This document shows positions 1 to 7,992 of a stretch of DNA of 41,696 nucleotides, one piece after another. Position 1 is the stretch's first letter. The number at the start of each line of letters is the position of its first letter. The DNA is taken from the NCBI GenBank assembly GCA_944391705.1, contig CALXUN010000014.1, positions 1 to 41,696 of the forward strand, read 5' to 3'. This DNA comes from an uncultured Alphaproteobacteria bacterium (lineage in GTDB: Bacteria; Pseudomonadota; Alphaproteobacteria; RF32; CAG-239). Made by a program: the position numbers and the translations under genes. The notes below the pieces were generated by a model that saw only the letters and a program-made list of their open reading frames with translations, was not told the origin of the DNA and did not search any database.

Positions 1-88
1 TCCTTAACTATATGCTGCCCGTATATCCTCTTCTCTTCTTACTTCTTCACTCTCTCTTATAACTACCAACTCCCCGTTGGTGCTGCTG

Positions 89-117
89 TGTATAATGCAC
101 CTTTTATCAATTGTCAA
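89..117 (-). promoter_or_regulatory. Strong leftward sigma70-type promoter
   Basis: On the minus strand TTGACA (117-112) and TATACA (94-89) are separated by exactly 17 nt. It reads out of the window to the left, so its gene is not visible. The roughly 80 nt downstream are purine-rich on that strand and contain no start codon with a clear ribosome site. The rest of 1-283 is AT-rich and I see no gene in it. Confidence 0.55.
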
Positions 118-283
118 TAAGAAAAAATATATTTTTTTTGTTTTTTTACACTTGCTTTCTAACATTCTGATTTTCATCAATTTTAAATTCAGTTATTCCT
201 TTTGAAAATATCACGTTATTTTCTTTTTATTAACTTTAAGACGCTATAGTATTTTTAACGTAAATGAGGGAGAAAATATTAAA

Positions 284-721
284 ATGAAGAAAAAAATGCT
301 TAAAATCAAAGCATTAGTTTTTGCTTTATGTTTTGTTTTGTTTGGCTGTGCGACTGAAACTTTTGAAATAAACGGAATCGACGGTTCGCCGATTCCGCCG
401 GCATTTGCAAATTTCCCGGACATTCCTTTCCCTGAGCAGGCATATATGGAGCTTGGCGATACCAAAGCTCTGGGCAGTGGCGACAACTGGATTGGCAGTC
501 TTGTTTATACGGCGCCCTATAATGCCAGCCGTGTTTTTGATTTTTACGTTTCGGAAATGCCCAAAAACCGTTGGATTGAAGTGGCTGTCGTTCGGGCAAG
601 AATCAGTCAGATGACATATTACCGCGAGAATCGGGCCGTACAGATTTTAATCGAATCGACAGGCGACAACGAATCGCTTGTTACAATTACGGCAATTCCA
701 AATCAGCTTAACATTAAATAA
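284..721 (+). CDS. Predicted lipoprotein, unknown function
   Basis: A 145-aa protein with a type II signal peptide: lysine-rich start, hydrophobic core to residue 20 and the lipobox LFGC with Cys22 as the lipidation site, so it should sit in the envelope. The mature part has an IDGSPIPPAFANFPDIPFP stretch and then an alpha/beta-looking domain (YTAPYNASRVFDFY, YYRENRAVQILIES). I do not recognise the family. A GAGGGAG sequence lies about 12 nt upstream of the chosen ATG; ATG296 is a possible later start that keeps the signal peptide. It is followed after 15 nt by a gene in the same direction, so the two are probably co-transcribed. Confidence 0.75.
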   Translation: MKKKMLKIKALVFALCFVLFGCATETFEINGIDGSPIPPAFANFPDIPFPEQAYMELGDTKALGSGDNWIGSLVYTAPYNASRVFDFYVSEMPKNRWIEVAVVRARISQMTYYRENRAVQILIESTGDNESLVTITAIPNQLNIK

Positions 722-736
722 CTTTTGAGAGGAATA

Positions 737-1591
737 ATGACTTTTGCTTTTTTCACGTTTGGCGGTTCTCAATTCTGGGAAGATGTCTTTTTTTATCAGA
801 AATGGCGAATCCAACGCAATTGCCGTACAAAAGCGTACCGCCTGCTTGACAACTGGGACATTAAACGTGCAGAAGGCAGTTTTGAACAATGCCGGAAAGC
901 CTTCGTTAAGTGTATAGAAGTTTACGAAATTCCCAGACAAAGCGGCGAATTGATTATTCTGTTGCACGGTTTGGGCGAAACCAAAAACGTTTTTCGCAAC
1001 CTCTGGAAAGATTTAACAGCCAGCGGCTACAATGTGGCTGCAATCAATTATCCCTCAACGCGCAAGCCTATGAAATATCATATCCGACAATTGGAGTTTT
1101 TCTTAAATCACTGCGAAGACATCAACAAAGTTTCTTTTATTACCAAGGGAGCCGGCTGCCTGCTGCTTCGTATGCTGATTGCCAACACCTACGGCTGGCA
1201 GGATAATTTTCAGATTAACAAAGTTATTAATGTTAATCCGATAAATCGCGGCAGCGATATATTTGATATATTATCCCGTTTTGCGCCGTTTAATTTTATT
1301 TTGGGACCGATGCTTAAAGAATGTACGCCCAAAGGCGTTCAATCCATTTCCAAACTTCCGGCAGAAACCGAATGCGGAATCGTTTTTTGTGAAACATGGG
1401 GTCAAAAAATTTTTAACCCCATCGTTGAGCGTTTTAAGGGGTTGCCATTAAAATCAGAAATGTCTGAATCTGATTTTGCCGACAAAGACAACATTATCCG
1501 TATTGAAAACACGTATGCCAATATTTTTAACAATCCGGAAGTTTCATTAGCATGTCTTAATTTTTTGAAAAAAGGTAATTTCAAGATTTAA
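737..1591 (+). CDS. Alpha/beta-hydrolase-like protein lacking the nucleophile serine
   Basis: A 284-aa protein with the lipase/PGAP1-like signature LIILLHGLGETKNVF (oxyanion HGLG) followed by an NVAAINYPST strand-turn, as in serine esterases that act on membranes. At the nucleophile elbow, where family members have GxSxG, it reads ITKGAGC: the serine position is Gly138 (codon 1148-1150). Hydrolysis by the usual triad therefore looks lost, and a binding or scaffold role is an inference. There is no signal peptide. ATG737 is preferred over TTG725 because AGAGG lies just upstream of it. It follows the lipoprotein gene closely and precedes the VirB6-like cluster by 65 nt. Confidence 0.7.
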   Translation: MTFAFFTFGGSQFWEDVFFYQKWRIQRNCRTKAYRLLDNWDIKRAEGSFEQCRKAFVKCIEVYEIPRQSGELIILLHGLGETKNVFRNLWKDLTASGYNVAAINYPSTRKPMKYHIRQLEFFLNHCEDINKVSFITKGAGCLLLRMLIANTYGWQDNFQINKVINVNPINRGSDIFDILSRFAPFNFILGPMLKECTPKGVQSISKLPAETECGIVFCETWGQKIFNPIVERFKGLPLKSEMSESDFADKDNIIRIENTYANIFNNPEVSLACLNFLKKGNFKI

Positions 1592-1656
1592 AAATATTGT
1601 AACATAATTCTCTATATTTTTATGTTAAGATGAAATAAAGTGTAATTGAGGTGAAA

Positions 1657-1863
1657 ATGAAATCGGTTTTGGTCAGCATTTTGATGTTTATGGCGGTTCT
1701 GGCCGCTATGTATACAGGACTTTTTGGCGTGCTGGCCAGTCCTTATATGATGATATTTGCCATTATATGCGTTGCTGCCGCATTGTTTTTTGCTTTTAGA
1801 GTTTTGGGCAACCCTTTCACCTCTGCCGACAAGGATGACAAAAATGATAAAAACACTGACTAA
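1657..1863 (+). CDS. Small two-helix membrane protein
   Basis: A 68-aa protein with two hydrophobic segments (about residues 3-25 and 28-48) and a charged lysine/aspartate tail (DKDDKNDKNTD). ATG1657 is chosen over GTG1651 because GAGG at 1648-1651 sits 5 nt upstream of it. Its end overlaps the start of the first VirB6-like gene by 20 nt, which suggests translational coupling and a role with that membrane complex. The family is not recognised. Confidence 0.65.
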   Translation: MKSVLVSILMFMAVLAAMYTGLFGVLASPYMMIFAIICVAAALFFAFRVLGNPFTSADKDDKNDKNTD

Positions 1864-4054
1864 ATTATGGGTTTTTGCTATTCTTACGGTAATTTTTACC
1901 GGCAGTTTCTGTTTAAATACCCATGCTGCCGAAACATCCGGTAAAAGTCTTAGCAATTATACCGATGAAGAGGTTCAGGCTTTTGTTAAAACCATTAAAA
2001 CAAAAGTAGACACCCTTAAAACGACAGCCTCAAGTTTTCAAAGCCTGCTGTCTGAGTTCAAAGGCGCTTCTTATTCTTACCAGCTCAGCGAAGCAGAAGC
2101 ACGCCGCCGCGCCCAAAACCGGCAGGCAGTCGCCGAGGCTGCTGCAGGCCCTTTTTTTTCCGGTTTGGTTAAAGACGAAGAAGAACGGTATCAAAAGTTG
2201 CTTAACGAAAGCCACACCCAGGAATATGATGATTTTATCAGCGCCACAAATGGTGCCATGACAAATGAACTTAGCTGGAGTGATTCTGAAAAAACGCTCG
2301 CCCGGCAACATAATATCAGCCTGGACGGCATTGAATTTGACGATACGGATATTTATTGGGACAAAGTTATCAGTGAAGCACAGTCCCAAGCTGCCATTGA
2401 AAGGAATCCTGCCAACGGTGCCAACAAAGCTATCACCGCAGCAGAAAATTTAGACAAGAAAAAAACTGAGTTAATTGAAGATCATGAAGCTGTTAAAGTT
2501 TTATTGATGGGGCTCAATCCTGCCAGTAATATTACCCAAACCTGTACGATTCAAGTCGCCGAAGGAGAAACCTGTCCGGCCGATAAATTGGTTTACACGG
2601 TTACGGACCCTTCAGGCAATGCGACCTCAGGTGCCTCCGAAGGGTGTACGCCGTTACCGGTTAAATATGCCGAAATTCAGGCCTGTATTTTATGTCCGCT
2701 GTTCCAGGTTATTTTACGAACGGACCAAACAATCGCCACCAAATCTTATGGCGCTTTGGCCAGCAGTTTCCGCAATGTTATTATCATGGTGCTGGCTCTG
2801 TTTATTGCCTATCAGACTTTAATTACTGTCAGTGCATTTACCAAACAGGATGCTCCTAAATATATTTCAACCTTGCTGGTACAGTCTTTTAAAGTTTTAT
2901 TGGCAGCATTGCTTCTGTCTAATTCAACCTACATATATCAATATGTCATCAATCCACTTATGGCTGCCGGTTTAGAGTTCGGTCTGGCTTTGCTTTTTGA
3001 TCAAGGTTTGTTAAGTGAGTTTAACACATTAATACAAAGCGAAAAAAGCGGTATGCCAAACGGCGTTATCGGACAAGATTTACTTGCCAGCGTTATGGCA
3101 GCGGTCAAGCTCTTCAGCAAAGCATCGGCACAAATGCCTGCTATCGGCTCATCACTTATTTGTATTTCCATGAACGCAGCCGGTGATATTTTACCGGATT
3201 TCTCCATGTTGATTGAAGGGGTTCTGGTCTTTGCATTCGGCTGGTGCATTGCTTTAGCCTGTTGCTTTTATCTTTTAGACTCAGTGGTTCGTTTTGGTAT
3301 TTTCTGTGCGTTGTTGCCGTTTTTGATTGCCTGCTGGCCGTTTAAGGTAACAGCGTCTTATACCAAAACCGGGTGGGATATTTTCATGAATGCCTTTTTC
3401 AACTTTGTTATGATGGGAATGATTATCAGTCTTAACAGTGAACTTATCAGTCAGGCCTTAACCGGAGGAGAAGGCGGTATGGACGCTTTGGAAGCTGCTA
3501 TTAACGGATCAAATGTCGACACCTTAAAAGAGATGATGGACATCAGCGGGGTGGACTTTTTGGTGCTGGTTGCCTGCTGCATGTTTGCCTTTAAACTGGT
3601 CGGACAAATCAATGATCTTGCCAACCAGGTATCCTCTACCAGCGGCGGCACAAGCATTGGCGGCAAGATTGGCGGTGTAGCAGCTCAGGCTGCCAAGAAA
3701 GTTGCCGGCACCGCGGTCAAGGGCGGAAAAGCCGTGGTCGGCGGTGCAGCCGGCGCCATTTACGAAGGTACCGGCGCCAAAGCAAAGGTTGAGGCCGGAA
3801 AAGCCAAAATTATGGGTGGTCTTAATAAACTGGGTTCAAAAATCGGTTTGGGCAATAAAGCAAATCCGAACGGCGCCGGCGGTTCTGGCGGCTCCAGTGG
3901 TGGTTCAGGCGGCGGCTCTGGCGGTTCCGGCGGCTCCAGTGGCGGTTCAGGCGGCGGCTCAGGCGGTTCCGGTGGTTCAGGCGGCTCCAGTGGCGGTTCT
4001 GGTGGTTCTGGTGGCTCCGGCGGCGGTTCCGGTGGTTCCGGCAATAGCAACTAA
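1844..4054 (+). CDS. VirB6/TrbL-like polytopic protein A with Gly/Ser-rich tail
   Basis: A 736-aa protein. A signal peptide (residues 1-29, ending THAA) is followed by a charged, probably coiled-coil region (about 35-230) and a Cys-containing segment ending in ACILCPLFQVIL. Several transmembrane helices follow with the family landmarks SFKVLLAALLL, NPLMAAGLEFG, YLLDSVVRFG and LLPFLIACWPFK. This is the layout of the extended VirB6/TrbL inner-membrane channel proteins of type IV secretion systems. The last 55 or so residues are almost only Gly and Ser, encoded by short DNA repeats (3880-4050). ATG1844 is preferred: AAGGA lies 8 nt upstream and the signal peptide starts there. It is first of a run of related genes. 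Confidence 0.8.
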   Translation: MIKTLTKLWVFAILTVIFTGSFCLNTHAAETSGKSLSNYTDEEVQAFVKTIKTKVDTLKTTASSFQSLLSEFKGASYSYQLSEAEARRRAQNRQAVAEAAAGPFFSGLVKDEEERYQKLLNESHTQEYDDFISATNGAMTNELSWSDSEKTLARQHNISLDGIEFDDTDIYWDKVISEAQSQAAIERNPANGANKAITAAENLDKKKTELIEDHEAVKVLLMGLNPASNITQTCTIQVAEGETCPADKLVYTVTDPSGNATSGASEGCTPLPVKYAEIQACILCPLFQVILRTDQTIATKSYGALASSFRNVIIMVLALFIAYQTLITVSAFTKQDAPKYISTLLVQSFKVLLAALLLSNSTYIYQYVINPLMAAGLEFGLALLFDQGLLSEFNTLIQSEKSGMPNGVIGQDLLASVMAAVKLFSKASAQMPAIGSSLICISMNAAGDILPDFSMLIEGVLVFAFGWCIALACCFYLLDSVVRFGIFCALLPFLIACWPFKVTASYTKTGWDIFMNAFFNFVMMGMIISLNSELISQALTGGEGGMDALEAAINGSNVDTLKEMMDISGVDFLVLVACCMFAFKLVGQINDLANQVSSTSGGTSIGGKIGGVAAQAAKKVAGTAVKGGKAVVGGAAGAIYEGTGAKAKVEAGKAKIMGGLNKLGSKIGLGNKANPNGAGGSGGSSGGSGGGSGGSGGSSGGSGGGSGGSGGSGGSSGGSGGSGGSGGGSGGSGNSN
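3880..4050 (+). repeat. Gly/Ser-coding short tandem repeat tract
   Basis: Imperfect repeats of the type ggcggttctggcggctcc encode (GGS)n and (GGSSGGS)n at the C-terminus of VirB6-like protein A. The tract is GC-rich compared with its surroundings and should be prone to slippage in steps of three or nine bases without breaking the frame. Confidence 0.85.
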
Positions 4055-4071
4055 TCGGCAGTGAGAAACGG

Positions 4072-5406
4072 ATGATAACGGCAAAAGACATATTTAAATT
4101 TTTGAAAACGGGGCTGATGATTTTTACCCTGGTGTTCTGTCTTGCTGCCTGCAGTACTTCCGAAAAAGGCGATGTTTCCGGTATTGAGCTTGAGGGTGAA
4201 GAAAGCGAACTGGATGAATATCAGCGTGCCTGTTGGCAGGCCGGGTTGCTTGATATGTTTTATAAAGCTATGGCTGAATCTTCCATGAAAGCCTATCCGC
4301 AAGTTACCAAAGGTGCCATGCCTTTCATTATGGTCGCTTTTGCCGTGTGGCTGTCTTTCAGGATTTTAAAACACGTCAGTTCGGTTGTCGAAGAATCGCC
4401 GGCAGAAGTTTGGACCGAGGTTTCCAGAATGGCATTCTTGTGCGTTTTTTGCGGTTTGCTTGCCTCATCGACGACATTTCTGCTGTTTACACTAAACAAA
4501 ATTATTTTTCCGGTCTACTATGCTTTTTTGGAATACGGCAGCCGGATTGTCGCACTGGCTGCTGATGGCGAAGATGTCGATAGCAAAGGGCAACTTTTAG
4601 GCGATACATGCCTGTTTTATACCAACTCGCTTATTTGTTCGGCACCAACGCTGGAACCGGTTTCTTATTCCGGCGGCTCGGCATCTTTTCCGAGCGGTCC
4701 GTCTGATTTGATGCAGTGTCTGGTTTGTGCCACAAGCGACCGTATGCAAATCGGTTTTGTTATTTCAAAAGAACTTCTGGCTGCCACCAGTTTAACCAGC
4801 TGGGTAGCTGGCGCAGTAATATTCGTCATTTTTCTGTTTGTCAAAATATCATTCGTTTTCTATCTGGTTGACAGTATTTTCAGGATGAATATTATTGTCA
4901 TTATTCTGCCGTTTTTAATTTTGGCCATACCGTTTAAGTTCAGCCGAAAATGGGCCAAAGGTGGTATTGAAACCATTTTCAACTCCTCAGCCGTCATGAT
5001 GTGTATTGCCATCATTGCAACGATGGCCATGCTGGCGATGCAGACCATTATTAAAGACAATTATGAGTTTTTAGGTGACAAACAGGCTTATCAGGAATTC
5101 GGCGTTGTTATGCTGTCAATGGTTTTAATTGCCTTTCTGGTCTTAAAAAGCATCGGGTTGGCCGTGTCTTTGGCAGACTCTATTGTCGGCGGGGGCGGCG
5201 GAACCAACTTCCAGAAAAAGATTGCCAAATTGGCAGCCTGGACAGCCAAAAAATTATTCCTTGTTGTTTCAGCCGGTGCCGGAAAAGTTTTCACTTCTGT
5301 CGTTGACAGAGTACGGGTTTTGCGTGAAGCCCGGGAAAAAATACAGAAGACACAACAAAAAATCAGTGGTTTTATGAATAAAATATCCGGGAGGGACAGA
5401 GAATGA
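4072..5406 (+). CDS. VirB6/TrbL-like lipoprotein B
   Basis: A 444-aa protein with a lipobox LAAC (Cys27), so the N-terminus should be lipidated, and then a VirB6/TrbL-type multi-helix domain. Landmarks are ACWQAGLLDMFYKAM before the first helix, FYLVDSIFRMNIIVIILPF and LAIPFKFSRKWAKGG in the second half. A glycine run (VGGGGGTNFQ) near residue 375 precedes an amphipathic basic tail (residues 400-444). It lacks the CxxCPLF motif of A and D. It starts 17 nt after gene A, and its stop overlaps the next start by 4 nt (ATGA), so it is one operon with its neighbours. Confidence 0.78.
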   Translation: MITAKDIFKFLKTGLMIFTLVFCLAACSTSEKGDVSGIELEGEESELDEYQRACWQAGLLDMFYKAMAESSMKAYPQVTKGAMPFIMVAFAVWLSFRILKHVSSVVEESPAEVWTEVSRMAFLCVFCGLLASSTTFLLFTLNKIIFPVYYAFLEYGSRIVALAADGEDVDSKGQLLGDTCLFYTNSLICSAPTLEPVSYSGGSASFPSGPSDLMQCLVCATSDRMQIGFVISKELLAATSLTSWVAGAVIFVIFLFVKISFVFYLVDSIFRMNIIVIILPFLILAIPFKFSRKWAKGGIETIFNSSAVMMCIAIIATMAMLAMQTIIKDNYEFLGDKQAYQEFGVVMLSMVLIAFLVLKSIGLAVSLADSIVGGGGGTNFQKKIAKLAAWTAKKLFLVVSAGAGKVFTSVVDRVRVLREAREKIQKTQQKISGFMNKISGRDRE

Positions 5407-6215
5407 AAAATGTAATGTCTTTCCTTGTTGTAAAATTTGTATTCGGTTTTATGCTGATGAGCGGAAGTTTATGTCTTTTTACCAACCCGGCCAAAGCCGC
5501 TTTAAGTTCTGATTATACAATTGTCTGTGGTCAAACTGTCGGCGGACAGCCGATTCAGTGTAATATGTCCACGCACCGCTGCTATAAATGCAAAGAAGAA
5601 CGCGGCTGGTTTTTACATAAAACAGTATATGATGTTTTTATCTGTCTCAGCCGCGATGCGCCGGTGCCGGAAGACTGTGAACGTTCAAGCGGCGGCGGAA
5701 CTGTCGGTAATCAGGATACAAAAATTTTCGGCTTAACCAAAAGCAGTGCTCATATTGAAGGGACAAACTGTGTTACCGAAAACCTTATGGCCATGTATTC
5801 GTCTACCTGTTACAGCTGCGAAATTACCGAAATCCTGGTTTCTGCTTTTGTTCGTGCAGCTGCTAAAGCCTATCAGGTTTCACGGGAAGCGGGAAATGCT
5901 ATTTTGGTGGTCGGCCTGATTTTATGGATTGGTTTCTTTGTATTGAAAAATATTTCATCTTTTACCACTGTTGAACCGATGAAGATGATTCAGGATTTAT
6001 TGATACAATTATTTAAAGTTTTCCTGGCTTTTGTCATTGTCAATTCCGGCATTCCGACCATTTTACATTATACCATGGAGCCTCTTATGATGGCCGGCAC
6101 GGATTTCGGTACGGCAATTTTAACCGCAAACGTCGGCGTCAATACTGCTTTAACGGCAGAAAACCGGCAGGAAATTCAGAATGAAAATTCTCAAGCTGCG
6201 GGAGGAAGCCTATGA
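5403..6215 (+). CDS. VirB6/TrbL-like protein C, N-terminal half
   Basis: A 270-aa protein with a signal peptide ending AKAA (about residue 30) and a periplasmic Cys-rich segment (Cys at VCGQ, QCNM, RCYKCKE, FICLS, EDCE). A TCYSCEI motif, equivalent to the CxxC of A and D, is followed by two or three membrane helices with LLIQLFKVFLAFVIV and EPLMMAGTDFGTAIL. This matches only the first half of the VirB6-like domain of A and D; the second half is in the next gene, which overlaps by 4 nt (ATGA). It is probably a stable partner of that protein. The start ATG5403 overlaps the stop of B. Confidence 0.72.
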   Translation: MKNVMSFLVVKFVFGFMLMSGSLCLFTNPAKAALSSDYTIVCGQTVGGQPIQCNMSTHRCYKCKEERGWFLHKTVYDVFICLSRDAPVPEDCERSSGGGTVGNQDTKIFGLTKSSAHIEGTNCVTENLMAMYSSTCYSCEITEILVSAFVRAAAKAYQVSREAGNAILVVGLILWIGFFVLKNISSFTTVEPMKMIQDLLIQLFKVFLAFVIVNSGIPTILHYTMEPLMMAGTDFGTAILTANVGVNTALTAENRQEIQNENSQAAGGSL

Positions 6216-7981
6216 TTAAAAAAACGCTGCATATCTTGATGATTATTGCGGGAATGGTTGTTTTTCTTTCTCCTTCAAAGTCTGATGCCGCTGATTACGG
6301 CAGGCGTTTAAGCTTGTCCGAAAGAAATCAGATTTGTGATGAGCTCAAGTCATCCCGCCAGCAAAATTCCCAAACGCAACAACAAAGCACCTCTTTGGGC
6401 GGCGGTATTATTCCGGATGCTGTTTTATCCAATATCTATAACACCACACGGCAAATCAGCGATTCTGTTTCTCTGGTTTTGGTTTTGGGTCATGCCCTGA
6501 CCTGCAATGCCGTGCATGCCAACAAGAAAAGCATTACAATTTTGGGTGTTACTTTGTTAAGTTATCCGAATATTCCGGTATGGATATGCGGCGCCATCAT
6601 TTATTTTGTCGGTTTTATGTTAACCTTAAGCGTTACTTTTTACCTGGTTGATATTGCTTTCAAACTTGGTTTTGCGGTTATTATGCTGCCTATCGGCGTC
6701 GCTTTATGGCCGTTTCCGCCAACTAAAAACAAACTGACGATTTTAATCAGTATTATCTTAAAAAATGCGGCCATTTTTGCATTTCTGGCCATGACGGTTG
6801 CCTATGCTTTAAATTTAATCGGCGAAGCAGGCAGCGGCCTGGAAGATATTTTTGAGCGGATTGATAATAATGAAACTGATACAATTACAAAAGATTTCAG
6901 TTTATTCAGTTCCAATTTTCTGATTGTCATGTTCGCTCTGGTTTACGGGATGAAACTTATCGGTTCCACAATTACCGATTATGTTGACAAATTTTTCCCG
7001 GACAAAGCCTTCGGCGGCGGACAGGCAGCATCGCCTATTCACGGCAGCATGACACAGGCCATGGATTTTGCCAAGAAAAAAGTGGCCGCACCTGTTGCCT
7101 CTTTTGCCGGCGATGTCGCTAAAACCCAGATGGGGCGGGCAACTGCAGCAACCGGAAAATTATTAAGCGGCGGATATAATCAGCAAATTAAACAAGCTGC
7201 ACATTATGCCACTCATCCTAAAGAAGCTATGAGTAAAGGTGTTCAAGTTCTGGGCAATACAACCGGAAAAGCTGTCGGCGGTGCCGGAAAATTTCTTAAC
7301 AAAGCGGTCATGGGAACAGTCGGAAGAATTGCACTTGGCAATAATGCCCGTAAAGCATTGCAGGCAAAGATTGATGCTCAAATTGACAAAGGGGTTGGAA
7401 AAATCAATCAGTTTGCCGACGACACCGCAGCCCAAATTCATACACCGACGCCGAATGGCGGAAATAATACCGCCGGACAAGGCTCTACTAATGTTATACG
7501 GAGGGCTTATAATAGAACAATTCGTGCTTTTGATAAGGCTCAAAATAGTGTTGATAACATTAAAAACAGAATTAACCGTCCGGCTGATAATTTTAAGCAC
7601 AGAATGTATCAACGGATTGACAAAGTCTTTGGTAAAAGTCAAAATGATTCGAAAATTGTTTCTGCCGGGAAAGCCCTTACCCGCGGCCTGTTAAAAACAC
7701 CGGTCGCTCTGGCTTCCGGCATTGCCAAAGCTCCGACAAACATTGTCGCCGGGGTGGCTAAGGCACCGATTAAGGTAGTTAAAACGGCCACTAAGATTCT
7801 TTATGTTCCTAACACGGTCAAAGCTGTCGGCAATGTTTTAATGAAGGTCGGCGATAAAATGCAACGTAATAAGAAAGCCGGCGGAAGATATACCTATACC
7901 GGGGAAACCCGAACCGAGCAGGAAGAAAGACTAAAAAGAGAAGCAGAAGAAAGAGCTTCAAATATGCGTACTTGGGAATAA
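6212..7981 (+). CDS. VirB6/TrbL-like protein C, C-terminal half with long basic tail
   Basis: A 589-aa protein with its own signal peptide (ends SDAA, about residue 27) and its own ribosome site (GGGAGG), so it is a separate gene, not a frameshift product. Helices at about residues 75-255 carry the second-half landmarks TFYLVDIAFKLGFAVIMLPIG and ALWPFPPTKNK of the VirB6 fold. From about residue 260 a long soluble, lysine/alanine-rich tail (AKKKVAAPVASFAGDVAKTQ; TGKAVGGAGKFLNKAV) runs to the C-terminus and ends in a charged segment (EEERLKREAEER type). Such long C-terminal extensions are known in Rickettsiales VirB6 paralogs. Function within the complex is inferred from family only. Confidence 0.72.
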   Translation: MIKKTLHILMIIAGMVVFLSPSKSDAADYGRRLSLSERNQICDELKSSRQQNSQTQQQSTSLGGGIIPDAVLSNIYNTTRQISDSVSLVLVLGHALTCNAVHANKKSITILGVTLLSYPNIPVWICGAIIYFVGFMLTLSVTFYLVDIAFKLGFAVIMLPIGVALWPFPPTKNKLTILISIILKNAAIFAFLAMTVAYALNLIGEAGSGLEDIFERIDNNETDTITKDFSLFSSNFLIVMFALVYGMKLIGSTITDYVDKFFPDKAFGGGQAASPIHGSMTQAMDFAKKKVAAPVASFAGDVAKTQMGRATAATGKLLSGGYNQQIKQAAHYATHPKEAMSKGVQVLGNTTGKAVGGAGKFLNKAVMGTVGRIALGNNARKALQAKIDAQIDKGVGKINQFADDTAAQIHTPTPNGGNNTAGQGSTNVIRRAYNRTIRAFDKAQNSVDNIKNRINRPADNFKHRMYQRIDKVFGKSQNDSKIVSAGKALTRGLLKTPVALASGIAKAPTNIVAGVAKAPIKVVKTATKILYVPNTVKAVGNVLMKVGDKMQRNKKAGGRYTYTGETRTEQEERLKREAEERASNMRTWE

Positions 7982-7992
7982 AAGAGGGAAAA

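Noticed and set aside
3760-4050. Proline-rich open frame on the minus strand
   Set aside because: It is the antisense of the Gly/Ser repeat tract of the VirB6-like gene; no ribosome site.
6212-6215. Frameshift between the two halves of VirB6-like protein C
   Set aside because: The downstream part has its own GGGAGG ribosome site and a full signal peptide, so it is a true separate gene.
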